A stretch of DNA of 50,001 nt. Origin: Mycobacterium sp. (GTDB lineage Bacteria; Actinomycetota; Actinomycetes; Mycobacteriales; Mycobacteriaceae). The translations under genes and the position numbers were made by a program. Of the stretch, positions 16,584 to 23,604 are shown one piece after another; within the stretch, counting starts at the first letter, position 1, and each line of letters starts with the position of its first letter. The notes under the pieces were generated by a model. The model ran no database searches. It was not told where the DNA came from and saw only the letters and a program-made list of their open reading frames with translations. The stretch spans positions 7,937-57,937 of the forward strand of contig WOYS01000038.1 of NCBI GenBank assembly GCA_011620645.1, given 5' to 3'.

Positions 16584-17741
16584 CTAGAAGACGTACTCGA
16601 CCAGCGTGGCGTTGGCGGTGCCGCCGCCCTCGCAAATGGTCTGCAGTCCGTAGCGGATGCCGTTGTCGCGCATGTGATGGATCATCCGGGTCATCAGCAC
16701 CGCGCCGGAGGCTCCGAGCGGATGCCCGAGTGCGATCGCCCCGCCGAGCGGGTTGAGCTTGGCCTCGTCGACACCGGTCTCGGCCAGCCACGCCAGCGGC
16801 ACCGGCGCGAACGCCTCGTTGACCTCAAAGACCCCGACATCGTCGATCCCGACACCGCCCTTGTGCAGCACCTTCTCGGTGGCCGGGATGGGGCCGGTGA
16901 GCATCAGCACCGGATCGGCACCGGTCACCGCGCCCGCGCGGTAGTAGACCAGCGGGGTCAACCCCAGGTTCAGCGCTTGATCGGCGGTCATCACCAGCAG
17001 CGCGGCGGCACCGTCGGAGATCTGCGAGGAGTTCCCGGCGTGGATGACACCGTCCTCGGTGAACGCGGGCTTGAGGCCGGCGAGCCTCTCGACGGTGGTC
17101 CCGCGACGGATGCCCTCATCGTCGGTGATCACTCCCCCATTTTCCAGGCCATCGGTGAATATGGGCACGATCTGATCGATGAAGGCACCGGAATCCTGTG
17201 CGGCGGCGGCACGTTCGTGCGACTGCGCGGAGTACTCGTCGCAGCGGGTCCGCGACAGATCCCACTTCTGGCAGATCAGTTCGGCGGAGAGACCTTGGTT
17301 GAACGAGAAGTCGTCATAGCGGGCAAGGACTTTCGGCCCGTAGGGCTGCCCACTCGCGCGAGCCGAGCCCAGCGGCACCCGGCTCATCACCTCGACGCCG
17401 CCGGCCACCACCACGTCCTGCTGACCGGACATCACTGCCTGCACCGCGAAATCCAGCGCCTGCTGGCTGGATCCGCAGGCCCGGTTCACCGTGGTGCCCG
17501 GAATGTTCTCCGGCCAGCCCGCGGCCAGGACCGCATAGCGTCCGATATTGCTGGACTGATCGCCTACCTGGGAAACACAGCCCCACACCACATCGTCGAT
17601 GAGCGCCAGATCGACCCCGGTGCGCTCGACGAGTTCGTTGAGCACCACCGCGGACAGGTCGGCGGCATGCTGGGCGGACAAGCCGCCATTGCGTTTGCCC
17701 ACCGGCGTACGCACGGCTCCGACGACGACGGTTTCGCGCAT
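16584..17741 (-). CDS. Thiolase (acetyl-CoA acyltransferase, FadA type)
   Basis: A 385-residue thiolase that would cleave 3-ketoacyl-CoA with CoA. It has the nucleophile Cys 89 in NRACGSSQQA, NEAFAP, the catalytic His in GGAIALGHPLGASG and the second Cys in CEGGGTANA, so the active site is complete. The ATG at 17741 is preceded by AAGGAG on the minus strand, which lies inside the residual hydratase frame. The context suggests the last step of a beta-oxidation route. It is distinct from fadA4 elsewhere in the window. Confidence 0.93.
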   Translation of the reverse strand: MRETVVVGAVRTPVGKRNGGLSAQHAADLSAVVLNELVERTGVDLALIDDVVWGCVSQVGDQSSNIGRYAVLAAGWPENIPGTTVNRACGSSQQALDFAVQAVMSGQQDVVVAGGVEVMSRVPLGSARASGQPYGPKVLARYDDFSFNQGLSAELICQKWDLSRTRCDEYSAQSHERAAAAQDSGAFIDQIVPIFTDGLENGGVITDDEGIRRGTTVERLAGLKPAFTEDGVIHAGNSSQISDGAAALLVMTADQALNLGLTPLVYYRAGAVTGADPVLMLTGPIPATEKVLHKGGVGIDDVGVFEVNEAFAPVPLAWLAETGVDEAKLNPLGGAIALGHPLGASGAVLMTRMIHHMRDNGIRYGLQTICEGGGTANATLVEYVF

Positions 17742-17746
17742 GGGCT

Positions 17747-17863
17747 CTACTCCTTACTGGGCGGGACCACCCAGGTTCCGGTGAATTCTGGATCTCTCTT
17801 GGGCCGGTTCAGGGTCAGCGTCCGCATACCCTGGTTGTCGTCGATCAGCAGCGGTTCACTCAT
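17747..17863 (-). pseudogene. Truncated enoyl-CoA hydratase N-terminus
   Basis: An ATG at 17863 opens a 38-codon frame whose first about 23 residues (MSEPLLIDDNQGMRTLTLNR...) look like the start of a crotonase-fold enoyl-CoA hydratase. After NRPKR the family pattern stops, and the frame ends just before the thiolase. A full gene would be about 260 codons, so most of it appears deleted. A hydratase would fit functionally between the dehydrogenase and thiolase steps. The identification rests on a short stretch. Confidence 0.55.
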
Positions 17864-17901
17864 GCGCGATCCGCCTTCGGCTCCTCGCTGGCGCTCATGC
17901 G
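17860..17901. repeat. 35-bp insertion-like segment bounded by TCATGCG direct repeats
   Basis: TCATGCG occurs at 17860-17866 and 17895-17901. The segment between carries a 12-codon frame that begins at the CoA-transferase stop (ATGA) and ends at the hydratase-stub start (ATGA). Removing one 35-base unit would restore a single ATGA junction. This is the arrangement described for mycobacterial interspersed repetitive units (MIRUs), although membership in that family was not tested. Confidence 0.45.
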
Positions 17902-19130
17902 TACACCGGGCCGATCGCACCGTCGCCGCGCAGCCCTTCGAGTTCCTCTGCGCTGTAACCGATTTCACCGAGAACCGCATCTGTGTGCTGACCGAGTCCG
18001 GGTACCGCACCCATTCCCAGCTGAAGGCCGCTGATCACCGGTGGCGGTAGCAGCGCCGCGATCTGTCCGTTGGGTGTGCCGACCTGGCGCCACCGGTCGC
18101 GCGCCTTCAGATGGGGGTGCGCGATGACCTCGCTGAGCTTATTGTAGCGCGAGTTACCGATCCCAGCGGCATCGGCGATGCGCTGGATATCGTCGAGATC
18201 GTTTTGCGCACACCAGGACTCGATGGCCTGGTTGAGCTCGTCACGGTGCGCACAGCGGTCCGGGTTCGTCGCGAAACGCTCGTCCTCGGCCAAGTCGGGG
18301 CGGTCGATGATCTCCCGCGCCAGCCGCTGCCATTCCCGGTCGTTGGTGGTGCCGAGCACCACAGTCTGCCCGTCGCGCGTGCCGAACGATCCGTAGGGCG
18401 CGACGGCGGGCGAACTCATTCCTAACGGTTCCTGGTCGATGCCGGAGTGCTGGGTATAGGTCAGCTGGTAGCCCATGATGTCGGTCATGGCGTCGAACAG
18501 GCTGACCGCCACCGGAGGTGCGGCATCGGTGGTGCCGTTGCGCGCACGGCCCAGCAGCAGCGCCATGATCGACAACGCCGAATACAGCCCGGTGGCGATA
18601 TCGGCAACCGGCGCACCGGGTTTGGCCGGCATCCCGGGGTAGCCGGTCGCCGCGCAGGATCCGGACTCCGCCTGCACCAGCAGGTCGTAGGCGCGTTTCC
18701 CCGACAACGTGCCACCGGGCCCGTACCCGTCGATCTCGACCGGGATCACCTGCGGGTGACACGCCCTCAGCTCCGTCGGACTCAGCCCGAGCCGGGCGGC
18801 GGCGCCGGGGGCGAGATTGGACACGAAGGCATCGGCGCCGGAGAGCAGTCGGTGCAGCACGCCCATGCCGGCCGGGGATTTCAGATTGAGCGTGACCGAT
18901 TCCTTGCCGCGGTTCGCCCATACGAAGTGGGCGGCCAGACCATTCACCACATCGTCGTAGTCGCGGGCGAAATCCCCACCCTTGGGATTCTCGATCTTGA
19001 TCACCCTGGCGCCGAAATCGGCGAGCACCCGGGTGCACATCGGCGCGGAGACCGCCTGCTCCATGGCGATGATGGTGATGCCGGCCAGCGGGAGTCCGGT
19101 CGGACGGTGCTGAAACAATTGGGTCACCAC
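17895..19130 (-). CDS. CaiB/BaiF class III CoA-transferase
   Basis: A 411-residue family III CoA-transferase (formyl-CoA transferase, carnitine CoA-transferase and alpha-methylacyl-CoA racemase relatives). It has the N-terminal FGARVIKIENPKGGDFAR segment, VWANRGKESVTLNLK, and AYDLLVQAESG with the probable catalytic Asp. It would move CoA between carboxylic acids, activating a substrate for the dehydrogenase and thiolase genes downstream, or act as a racemase; the acids involved are unknown. The start is a GTG at 19130 preceding a second GTG. A 20-codon leader frame ends 2 bases before it. Confidence 0.88.
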   Translation of the reverse strand: MVTQLFQHRPTGLPLAGITIIAMEQAVSAPMCTRVLADFGARVIKIENPKGGDFARDYDDVVNGLAAHFVWANRGKESVTLNLKSPAGMGVLHRLLSGADAFVSNLAPGAAARLGLSPTELRACHPQVIPVEIDGYGPGGTLSGKRAYDLLVQAESGSCAATGYPGMPAKPGAPVADIATGLYSALSIMALLLGRARNGTTDAAPPVAVSLFDAMTDIMGYQLTYTQHSGIDQEPLGMSSPAVAPYGSFGTRDGQTVVLGTTNDREWQRLAREIIDRPDLAEDERFATNPDRCAHRDELNQAIESWCAQNDLDDIQRIADAAGIGNSRYNKLSEVIAHPHLKARDRWRQVGTPNGQIAALLPPPVISGLQLGMGAVPGLGQHTDAVLGEIGYSAEELEGLRGDGAIGPVYA

Positions 19131-19131
19131 A

Positions 19132-19194
19132 TCACATAACCATGCCGTCGCCGGTGGGCAGCGCCGGCATGGCGAGGTCGAAAGTAGTCCTCAT
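19132..19194 (-). CDS. Candidate 20-residue leader ORF upstream of the CoA-transferase
   Basis: The ATG at 19194 is preceded by GGAGAGGATC and followed by 20 codons (MRTTFDLAMP...GDGMVM) and a TGA. The stop lies 2 bases before the CoA-transferase GTG, so translation could be coupled. No homologue is recognised. It could also be the remnant of a longer gene. Confidence 0.35.
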   Translation of the reverse strand: MRTTFDLAMPALPTGDGMVM

Positions 19195-19222
19195 GACGTA
19201 GATCCTCTCCGCGTTACCCGCG

Positions 19223-19228
19223 AGACTA
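19223..19228 (-). promoter_or_regulatory. Predicted -10 for the CoA-transferase operon
   Basis: On the minus strand TAGTCT fits TANNNT, giving a short leader of about 20 bases that contains the GGAGAGG site of the small leader ORF. The gap 19195-19303 holds nothing else recognisable. Confidence 0.35.
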
Positions 19229-19303
19229 GCGTTGTCGCGCATGACTGCGAGAGGGATCCTCGAAAACGACAATCGCACGGCAATGTTGATCAAGCAGGGG
19301 CCC

Positions 19304-20482
19304 TCAGTAGCTCTTGGGTAACCCGAGGACGTTGGCTGACAGGAAGTTCAGGATCATCTCCTGGCTCACCGGCGCGATCTTCATCAGACGCGACTCCCGG
19401 AAGAAACGGGAGATGTTGTACTCCTCCGAGTAGCCCATGCCACCGTGGGTCTGCAGCGCGCGATCCGCCGCTTCGAAGCCGGCATCAGCGCACAGGTACT
19501 TGGCCATATTGGCCTCGCGCCCACAGGATTGGCCGTTGTCATAGAGCCAGGTGGCCTTGCGCAGGATCAGTTCGGCGGCGTCGAGGCGTGCCAGAGAATC
19601 GGCCAGCGGGAACTGTATGCCCTGGTTCTTGCCGATCGGACGATCGAACACCACGCGCTCGTTGGCGTACGTCACCGCCCGGTCCAGCGCGACCCGGCCG
19701 ATCCCGAGGGCCTCGGCGGCGATCAGCATCCGCTCCGGGTTGAGCCCGTGCAGGATGTAGGAGAAGCCCTTGCCCTCCTCACCGATGCGATCCTCGACGG
19801 GGATCCGCAGATCGTCGATGAACACCTCGTTGGAGCTGACGGCGTTGCGGCCCATCTTGTTGATCGGCCGGATGTCGACGTGGTCGCGGTCGATATCGGT
19901 GAGGAACAGCGTCAGGCCGTCTGTTGGCTTGGTTGCCTGGTCCCGAGGTGTGGTCCGGGTCAGCAGGAGGATCTTCTCCGACTCCAGCGCCTTGGAGATC
20001 CACACCTTGCGACCGTTGACCACATAGTGATCGCCATCGCGTTTGGCGAAGGTGGTGATGCGCGAGGTGTCCAGTCCGGCACCGGGTTCGGTGACACCGA
20101 AACACACGTGCAGATCGCCGTCGACGATCCGCGGCAGCGTCGCCTTCTTCATCTCCTCGGACCCGAACACCACCACCGGTTGCATGCCGAAGATCGACAT
20201 GTGGATGGAACTGGCGGCGTTCATCGCGCCACCGGATCGGGCGACCTCTTCGGCCAGGATGGTGGCCTCGGTGATGCCGAGGCCGTGGCCACCGTACTCC
20301 TCGGGAACCGTCATACCCAGCCAGCCGCCGGCGGCGATGGCATCGTAGAACTCCGTCGGAAACTCGTGCGCCTGGTCCTTTTCCATCCAGTAGTGGTCAT
20401 CGAACCTGGCCGACAGCTCCGCCACCGATCTGCGGATCAGCTGCTGATCGTCGGTGAGCTCGAAGTTCATCCCCTCGGACAC
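19304..20482 (-). CDS. Acyl-CoA dehydrogenase (FadE type)
   Basis: A 392-residue acyl-CoA dehydrogenase related to, but clearly different from, the one at 15420-16568. Features are PEEYGGHGLGITEA, TEPGAGLDTSR for FAD binding, KMGRNAVSSNEVF, and THGGMGYSEEYNISRFFR. The C-terminal YEGT-type motif is replaced by APVSQEM; the Glu in NPERMLIAAE takes the long-chain/isovaleryl position and probably provides the base. The GTG at 20482 follows GAGGAG with good spacing. It is transcribed divergently from the TetR gene, with palindromes in its promoter, and probably forms a regulon with the downstream acyl-CoA genes. Confidence 0.92.
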   Translation of the reverse strand: MSEGMNFELTDDQQLIRRSVAELSARFDDHYWMEKDQAHEFPTEFYDAIAAGGWLGMTVPEEYGGHGLGITEATILAEEVARSGGAMNAASSIHMSIFGMQPVVVFGSEEMKKATLPRIVDGDLHVCFGVTEPGAGLDTSRITTFAKRDGDHYVVNGRKVWISKALESEKILLLTRTTPRDQATKPTDGLTLFLTDIDRDHVDIRPINKMGRNAVSSNEVFIDDLRIPVEDRIGEEGKGFSYILHGLNPERMLIAAEALGIGRVALDRAVTYANERVVFDRPIGKNQGIQFPLADSLARLDAAELILRKATWLYDNGQSCGREANMAKYLCADAGFEAADRALQTHGGMGYSEEYNISRFFRESRLMKIAPVSQEMILNFLSANVLGLPKSY

Positions 20483-20558
20483 TGTTGTCTCCTCAATTCA
20501 CATGCCCGCGCATCGTGGCCCACGCCTCCCACAGCCTGGATCTCCAGCATCTTCATTG

Positions 20559-20602
20559 ACCTTACGACCAAAGACTGAAAATCTGTCATTCAAATATGCG
20601 AA
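20559..20602 (-). promoter_or_regulatory. Predicted promoter and operator between acyl-CoA dehydrogenase and tetR
   Basis: On the minus strand TGACAG (20583-20588) and TAAGGT (20559-20564) form a -35/-10 pair with an 18-base spacer. A 15-bp near-perfect palindrome, GACTGAAAATCTGTC (20573-20587), covers the -35 and part of the spacer. A weaker one, TTCAAATATGCGAA (20589-20602), lies next to it. This is where a TetR repressor would block transcription of the dehydrogenase. Confidence 0.45.
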
Positions 20603-20721
20603 CATGATTCTTGTAGCGGAGAAGCCGCCGTCTACCGGCTGCGGCAGAGCCGACGCAGATCCAAACCAGGAGAGGTTCTAGGGTCTCCGACACCTACGTC
20701 GCGAGGAGGTGGAGCACCGCA

Positions 20722-20790
20722 ATGCCCAAGCGTTCGCCGGTACAGTTCATCCGTGTCCTTCCACTCGGCACGCAACTGAGGCGCCGGTGA
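20722..20790 (+). CDS. Candidate 22-residue leader peptide overlapping tetR
   Basis: The ATG at 20722 follows GGAG (20711-20714) and opens 22 codons of a strongly basic peptide starting MPKRSPVQF and ending in three arginines. Its TGA (20788-20790) overlaps the preferred tetR GTG (20787-20789) as GTGA, the usual signature of translational coupling. A TAGGGT hexamer at 20679-20684 would place a transcription start about 30 bases upstream. No homologue is recognised, and tetR itself could instead begin at the in-frame GTG at 20709. Confidence 0.4.
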   Translation: MPKRSPVQFIRVLPLGTQLRRR

Positions 20791-21440
20791 CGAGCGCAAG
20801 CGAAGAACCGGCCTGGAAACAGCGCGCAGTCGAACGCTCGATCAAGACCGCCAAGCTGCGGGCCGCTCAGCGTGTCCAGCGCTTCCTCGATGCCGCGCAG
20901 TCGATCATCATCGAGAAGGGCAGCACGGATTTCACCGTGCAGGAGGTCGTCGACCGTTCACGTCAGTCGCTGCGCAGTTTCTACCTGCAGTTCGACGGTA
21001 AACACGAGCTGCTGCTCGCGCTCTTCGAAGACGCCTTGAGCCGCTCGGCGGACCGGATTCGCGCGGCTACCGCTGGTCAGATGGATCCGATAGACCGGCT
21101 CAAAGTCGCCATAGAGATGCTGTTCGAGTCAACGCGGCCCGATCCGACCGCAAAACGCCCGCTCTTCACCGACTTCGCGTCGCGACTGCTGGTGTCGCAC
21201 CCTTCCGAGGTCAAGGTGGCTCATGCCCCCCTATTGGTGCTGCTCACCGAGCTGATGCAGGAGGCCTCCGACGCCGGCAAGCTGCGGCCGGCCATCAACC
21301 CGCGCCGTATGGCCGCCATGACCATGCAGACCGTGATGTTCGTCGCACAGTCCAGCGGCAGCGAGGACGTCGCGATCAAGCCGATCTCGGCCCAGGAAGT
21401 GTGGGACTTCGTGGCCCACGGTTTCACCACCGAGGATTGA
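20787..21440 (+). CDS. TetR/AcrR-family transcriptional regulator
   Basis: About 217 residues. The N-terminal DNA-binding domain has the typical pattern: AAQSIIIEKGSTDFTVQEVVDRS leads into the recognition helix RQSLRSFYLQFDGKHELLLALFE (about residues 36-80). The rest is a helical ligand-binding/dimerisation domain. Divergence from an acyl-CoA dehydrogenase and the neighbouring CoA-transferase, thiolase and dehydrogenase genes suggest it represses them, probably with an acyl-CoA inducer; this is inference from context. The GTG at 20787 has GAGG 6 bases upstream and overlaps the leader ORF stop; a GTG at 20709 is an alternative start. Confidence 0.88.
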   Translation: MTSASEEPAWKQRAVERSIKTAKLRAAQRVQRFLDAAQSIIIEKGSTDFTVQEVVDRSRQSLRSFYLQFDGKHELLLALFEDALSRSADRIRAATAGQMDPIDRLKVAIEMLFESTRPDPTAKRPLFTDFASRLLVSHPSEVKVAHAPLLVLLTELMQEASDAGKLRPAINPRRMAAMTMQTVMFVAQSSGSEDVAIKPISAQEVWDFVAHGFTTED

Positions 21441-21563
21441 CCGCGGTCACCTTTCACCACCAGCCTTTTCCTGAGAACTTGATTCTTCTAGGCCGAGGGC
21501 GCAAATTCCCTTTTTCCGGTCTCGCATTGACACAGGCCGAGCCTGCAGCGTCGTCCGTCGTAT

Positions 21564-21576
21564 CACGATTGTCGTG
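21564..21576. repeat. 13-bp palindrome CACGATTGTCGTG
   Basis: A perfect 5-bp inverted repeat around TTG, in the gap downstream of tetR. It could form a hairpin near the tetR transcript end or bind a dimeric protein. The rest of 21441-21628 shows nothing recognisable. Confidence 0.35.
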
Positions 21577-21628
21577 GATCGGATATCGCGATTCGTGCCC
21601 TGGCCACCGAAGTAGCAGAGCCCGCCAC

Positions 21629-21646
21629 GCTCGGTGTGAACCGAGC
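21629..21646. terminator. Bidirectional hairpin between tetR and a secreted-protein gene
   Basis: GCTCGGT (21629-21635) and ACCGAGC (21640-21646) form a perfect 7-bp stem with a GTGA loop, flanked by GC-rich bases. It lies between two convergent stops (21440 and 21676), closer to the minus-strand gene. Confidence 0.7.
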
Positions 21647-21675
21647 GGGCGCGCTCACTGCTGTGGCCGATTGAG

Positions 21676-21939
21676 TCAGAAAGTGGGGATGAAAGCCCCG
21701 TTCATCCACACCCCCCAGTGGTTCCAGCCCGAGTCCCACACCTGCGGGTTGCCCTGGGCCCAAAGCGGGGGGACGGGCTGCGGCGGTGCCCATGCGGGCG
21801 GCGAGGTCACGCTCGGGCCGGCCGGCGGAGCAGGCGGCATCGGAGCGGGTTCGGCGCTCGCGGCGCCCGCCATCGCGAACGGGCCGACGAACAGGCCACC
21901 TGCGGCAGCGACGGTAACGAGCATCTTTTTCACATTCAT
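21676..21939 (-). CDS. Small secreted Pro/Trp-rich protein
   Basis: An 87-residue protein beginning MNVKKMLVTVAAAGGLF with a clear Sec signal peptide ending AGAASA before EPAP. The mature part of about 55 residues is proline-rich, then tryptophan-rich (WAPPQPVPPLWAQG, then WNHWGVW) and ends AFIPTF. The ATG at 21939 has AAAGGA at good spacing; an upstream open extension is rejected because it would bury the signal peptide. Similar short exported proteins are common in mycobacteria; no function is known. It is divergent from the metallopeptidase lipoprotein. Confidence 0.8.
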   Translation of the reverse strand: MNVKKMLVTVAAAGGLFVGPFAMAGAASAEPAPMPPAPPAGPSVTSPPAWAPPQPVPPLWAQGNPQVWDSGWNHWGVWMNGAFIPTF

Positions 21940-22033
21940 TACGTGATCCTTTCCTGAGCACCTACGGAGTGGTTGCCCATCGCAACCTGAACCAGTACTA
22001 CGTACCGCAACTGCGACGCGGGTAAACCCCTCA

Positions 22034-22069
22034 ACGGTCACAGTCGACGAGACGGTCACAGTCGACGAG
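22034..22069. repeat. 18-bp perfect tandem duplication
   Basis: ACGGTCACAGTCGACGAG is present twice in tandem (22034-22051 and 22052-22069) in the divergent gap between the secreted-protein gene and the metallopeptidase gene. Each unit contains the small palindrome GTCGAC. Confidence 0.95.
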
Positions 22070-22094
22070 CGTCCGCAGCACTAGCGGCCACAAT

Positions 22095-22132
22095 CTTGGA
22101 TGCAGCCCGCACGCTTGGATGCAGCCCGCACG
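22095..22132. repeat. 19-bp perfect tandem duplication
   Basis: CTTGGATGCAGCCCGCACG is present twice in tandem (22095-22113 and 22114-22132). The second copy ends 11 bases before the predicted -10 of the metallopeptidase gene, so the duplication lies over its -35 region. Confidence 0.95.
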
Positions 22133-22143
22133 CTGCGCCTTGT

Positions 22144-22149
22144 TAGCCT
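22144..22149 (+). promoter_or_regulatory. Predicted -10 of the metallopeptidase gene (leaderless)
   Basis: TAGCCT ends 6 bases before the ATG at 22156 and no Shine-Dalgarno sequence intervenes. Confidence 0.55.
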
Positions 22150-22155
22150 GTCGGC

Positions 22156-23604
22156 ATGCACCGACGGGCCCGACGCCTCGCCGGATGGCTCAGCGTTGCA
22201 CTCGCCGCAGCCCTGATGCTGACCGGATGCGGTAGCAGCATGCTCGACGGCCGCGCGGTCTCCATGCTCTATGACCCCTCACGTGCCGGCGGACTGCCCG
22301 CAGCCGACGGCCCCAGCGGTCCGCGACCGGATGTACCCGCGCCGACCCGCACCGCGGAGAACAGCGACAACGGCCCGGTGGACGCGTTGGCCCTGTCGGC
22401 CATCGACGATCTGGAGCAGTTCTGGTCCGAACACTGGGACGGCGCACTGAGCGGGACGTACACGCCGGTGGCTGAACTGGTCTCCTACGACGCCGCCGAT
22501 CCGGCCAGCCCCCAGGTCTGCGGCAACAACCTCTACGAGCTGTCGAACGCCTTCTACTGCTTCGACGACGATGCGATGGCCTGGGACCGCGGCGAGTTCA
22601 TTCCGGGGGCGGTGCAGTACTTCGGTGAGATGGGTGTCGTCGGCGTGATGGCGCACGAGTTCGGCCACGCCGTGCAGTCCAAGGCCCATCTCGTCGAGAA
22701 ATCCACTCCGGTACTGGTCAAGGAACAGCAGGCCGACTGCTTCGCCGGGGTGTACCTGCACTGGGTCGCATCGGGGAAATCTCCGCGGTTCACGCTGAGC
22801 ACCGGGGATGGTCTCAATCACGTTCTGGCGGGCGCCATCTACATCCGTGACCCGCTGATGACACAGCAAGAGGCGATTCTGACGGGCGATGCGCACGGGT
22901 CCGCGCTCGACCGGATCAGCGCATTCCAGATCGGATTCAGTGGTAACGCCGATCAGTGTGCCGCGATCGACATGTCCGAGATCGTCAAGCGCCAGGGCGA
23001 TCTGCCGCAGTTCCTGGCCTACGACTCCTATGGGGATCCGATCGCTGGCGACAGTGTCATCGACGCAGATCTGCTGGCGAATCTGATGACAACCCTCGGC
23101 GATATCTACTCGCCGCAGAGTGCGCCGACGTTGAACACCGAGCTGGCCAATTGCCCCGACGCGGAATCGATTTCACCCGCGTCCTACTGTCCGGCCACCA
23201 ACGCGATCAACGTCAGCCTGCCTGCGCTGCAGGAGCTGGGTACGCCGAAATCTGAAGATCAGGGCGTGCTGCTTCAGGGTGACAACACCGCACTGTCGAT
23301 CGTCACCTCGCGCTATGCGCTTGCCGTGCAAAAGGAACGAGGCTACCCACTCGAATCGCCGCTGACCGCATTGCGCACCGCATGCCTGACGGGTGTGGGT
23401 CAGGGCAGGATGGCCGAGCCCGGAAGTCCGCTGACCCTGTCCGCGGGCGATACCGACGAGGCGATCTCCGGGCTGCTCACCAACGGTTTGGCGGCCAGCG
23501 ATGTCAACGGCGTGACCGCCACCGCCGGGTTCACCAGAATCCTGGCTTACCGGGCCGGGCTGTCCGGCGACCCGGAGCAGTGCTACCAGCGGTTTGCGGC
23601 ATGA
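22156..23604 (+). CDS. Lipoprotein zinc metallopeptidase (YpfJ/neutral zinc metallopeptidase-like)
   Basis: A 482-residue exported lipoprotein. The signal peptide ends in a lipobox with acylated Cys 25 (MLTGC). A zincin motif, HEFGH (167-171), is followed by EQQADCFAG with a candidate third ligand Glu near 190, the arrangement of the YpfJ-type neutral zinc metallopeptidases. The C-terminal half has several cysteines and no domain I recognise. It probably acts at the outer face of the membrane on unknown proteins. A close full-length paralogue lies at 36812-38317. Its stop overlaps the next gene's start as ATGA, so the two are coupled. Tandem repeats lie in its promoter. Confidence 0.88.
   Translation: MHRRARRLAGWLSVALAAALMLTGCGSSMLDGRAVSMLYDPSRAGGLPAADGPSGPRPDVPAPTRTAENSDNGPVDALALSAIDDLEQFWSEHWDGALSGTYTPVAELVSYDAADPASPQVCGNNLYELSNAFYCFDDDAMAWDRGEFIPGAVQYFGEMGVVGVMAHEFGHAVQSKAHLVEKSTPVLVKEQQADCFAGVYLHWVASGKSPRFTLSTGDGLNHVLAGAIYIRDPLMTQQEAILTGDAHGSALDRISAFQIGFSGNADQCAAIDMSEIVKRQGDLPQFLAYDSYGDPIAGDSVIDADLLANLMTTLGDIYSPQSAPTLNTELANCPDAESISPASYCPATNAINVSLPALQELGTPKSEDQGVLLQGDNTALSIVTSRYALAVQKERGYPLESPLTALRTACLTGVGQGRMAEPGSPLTLSAGDTDEAISGLLTNGLAASDVNGVTATAGFTRILAYRAGLSGDPEQCYQRFAA

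Noticed and set aside
19304..20482. Acyl-CoA dehydrogenase apparently without its catalytic Glu
   Set aside because: The MCAD-type position lacks Glu, but the Glu in NPERML matches the long-chain/isovaleryl catalytic position.
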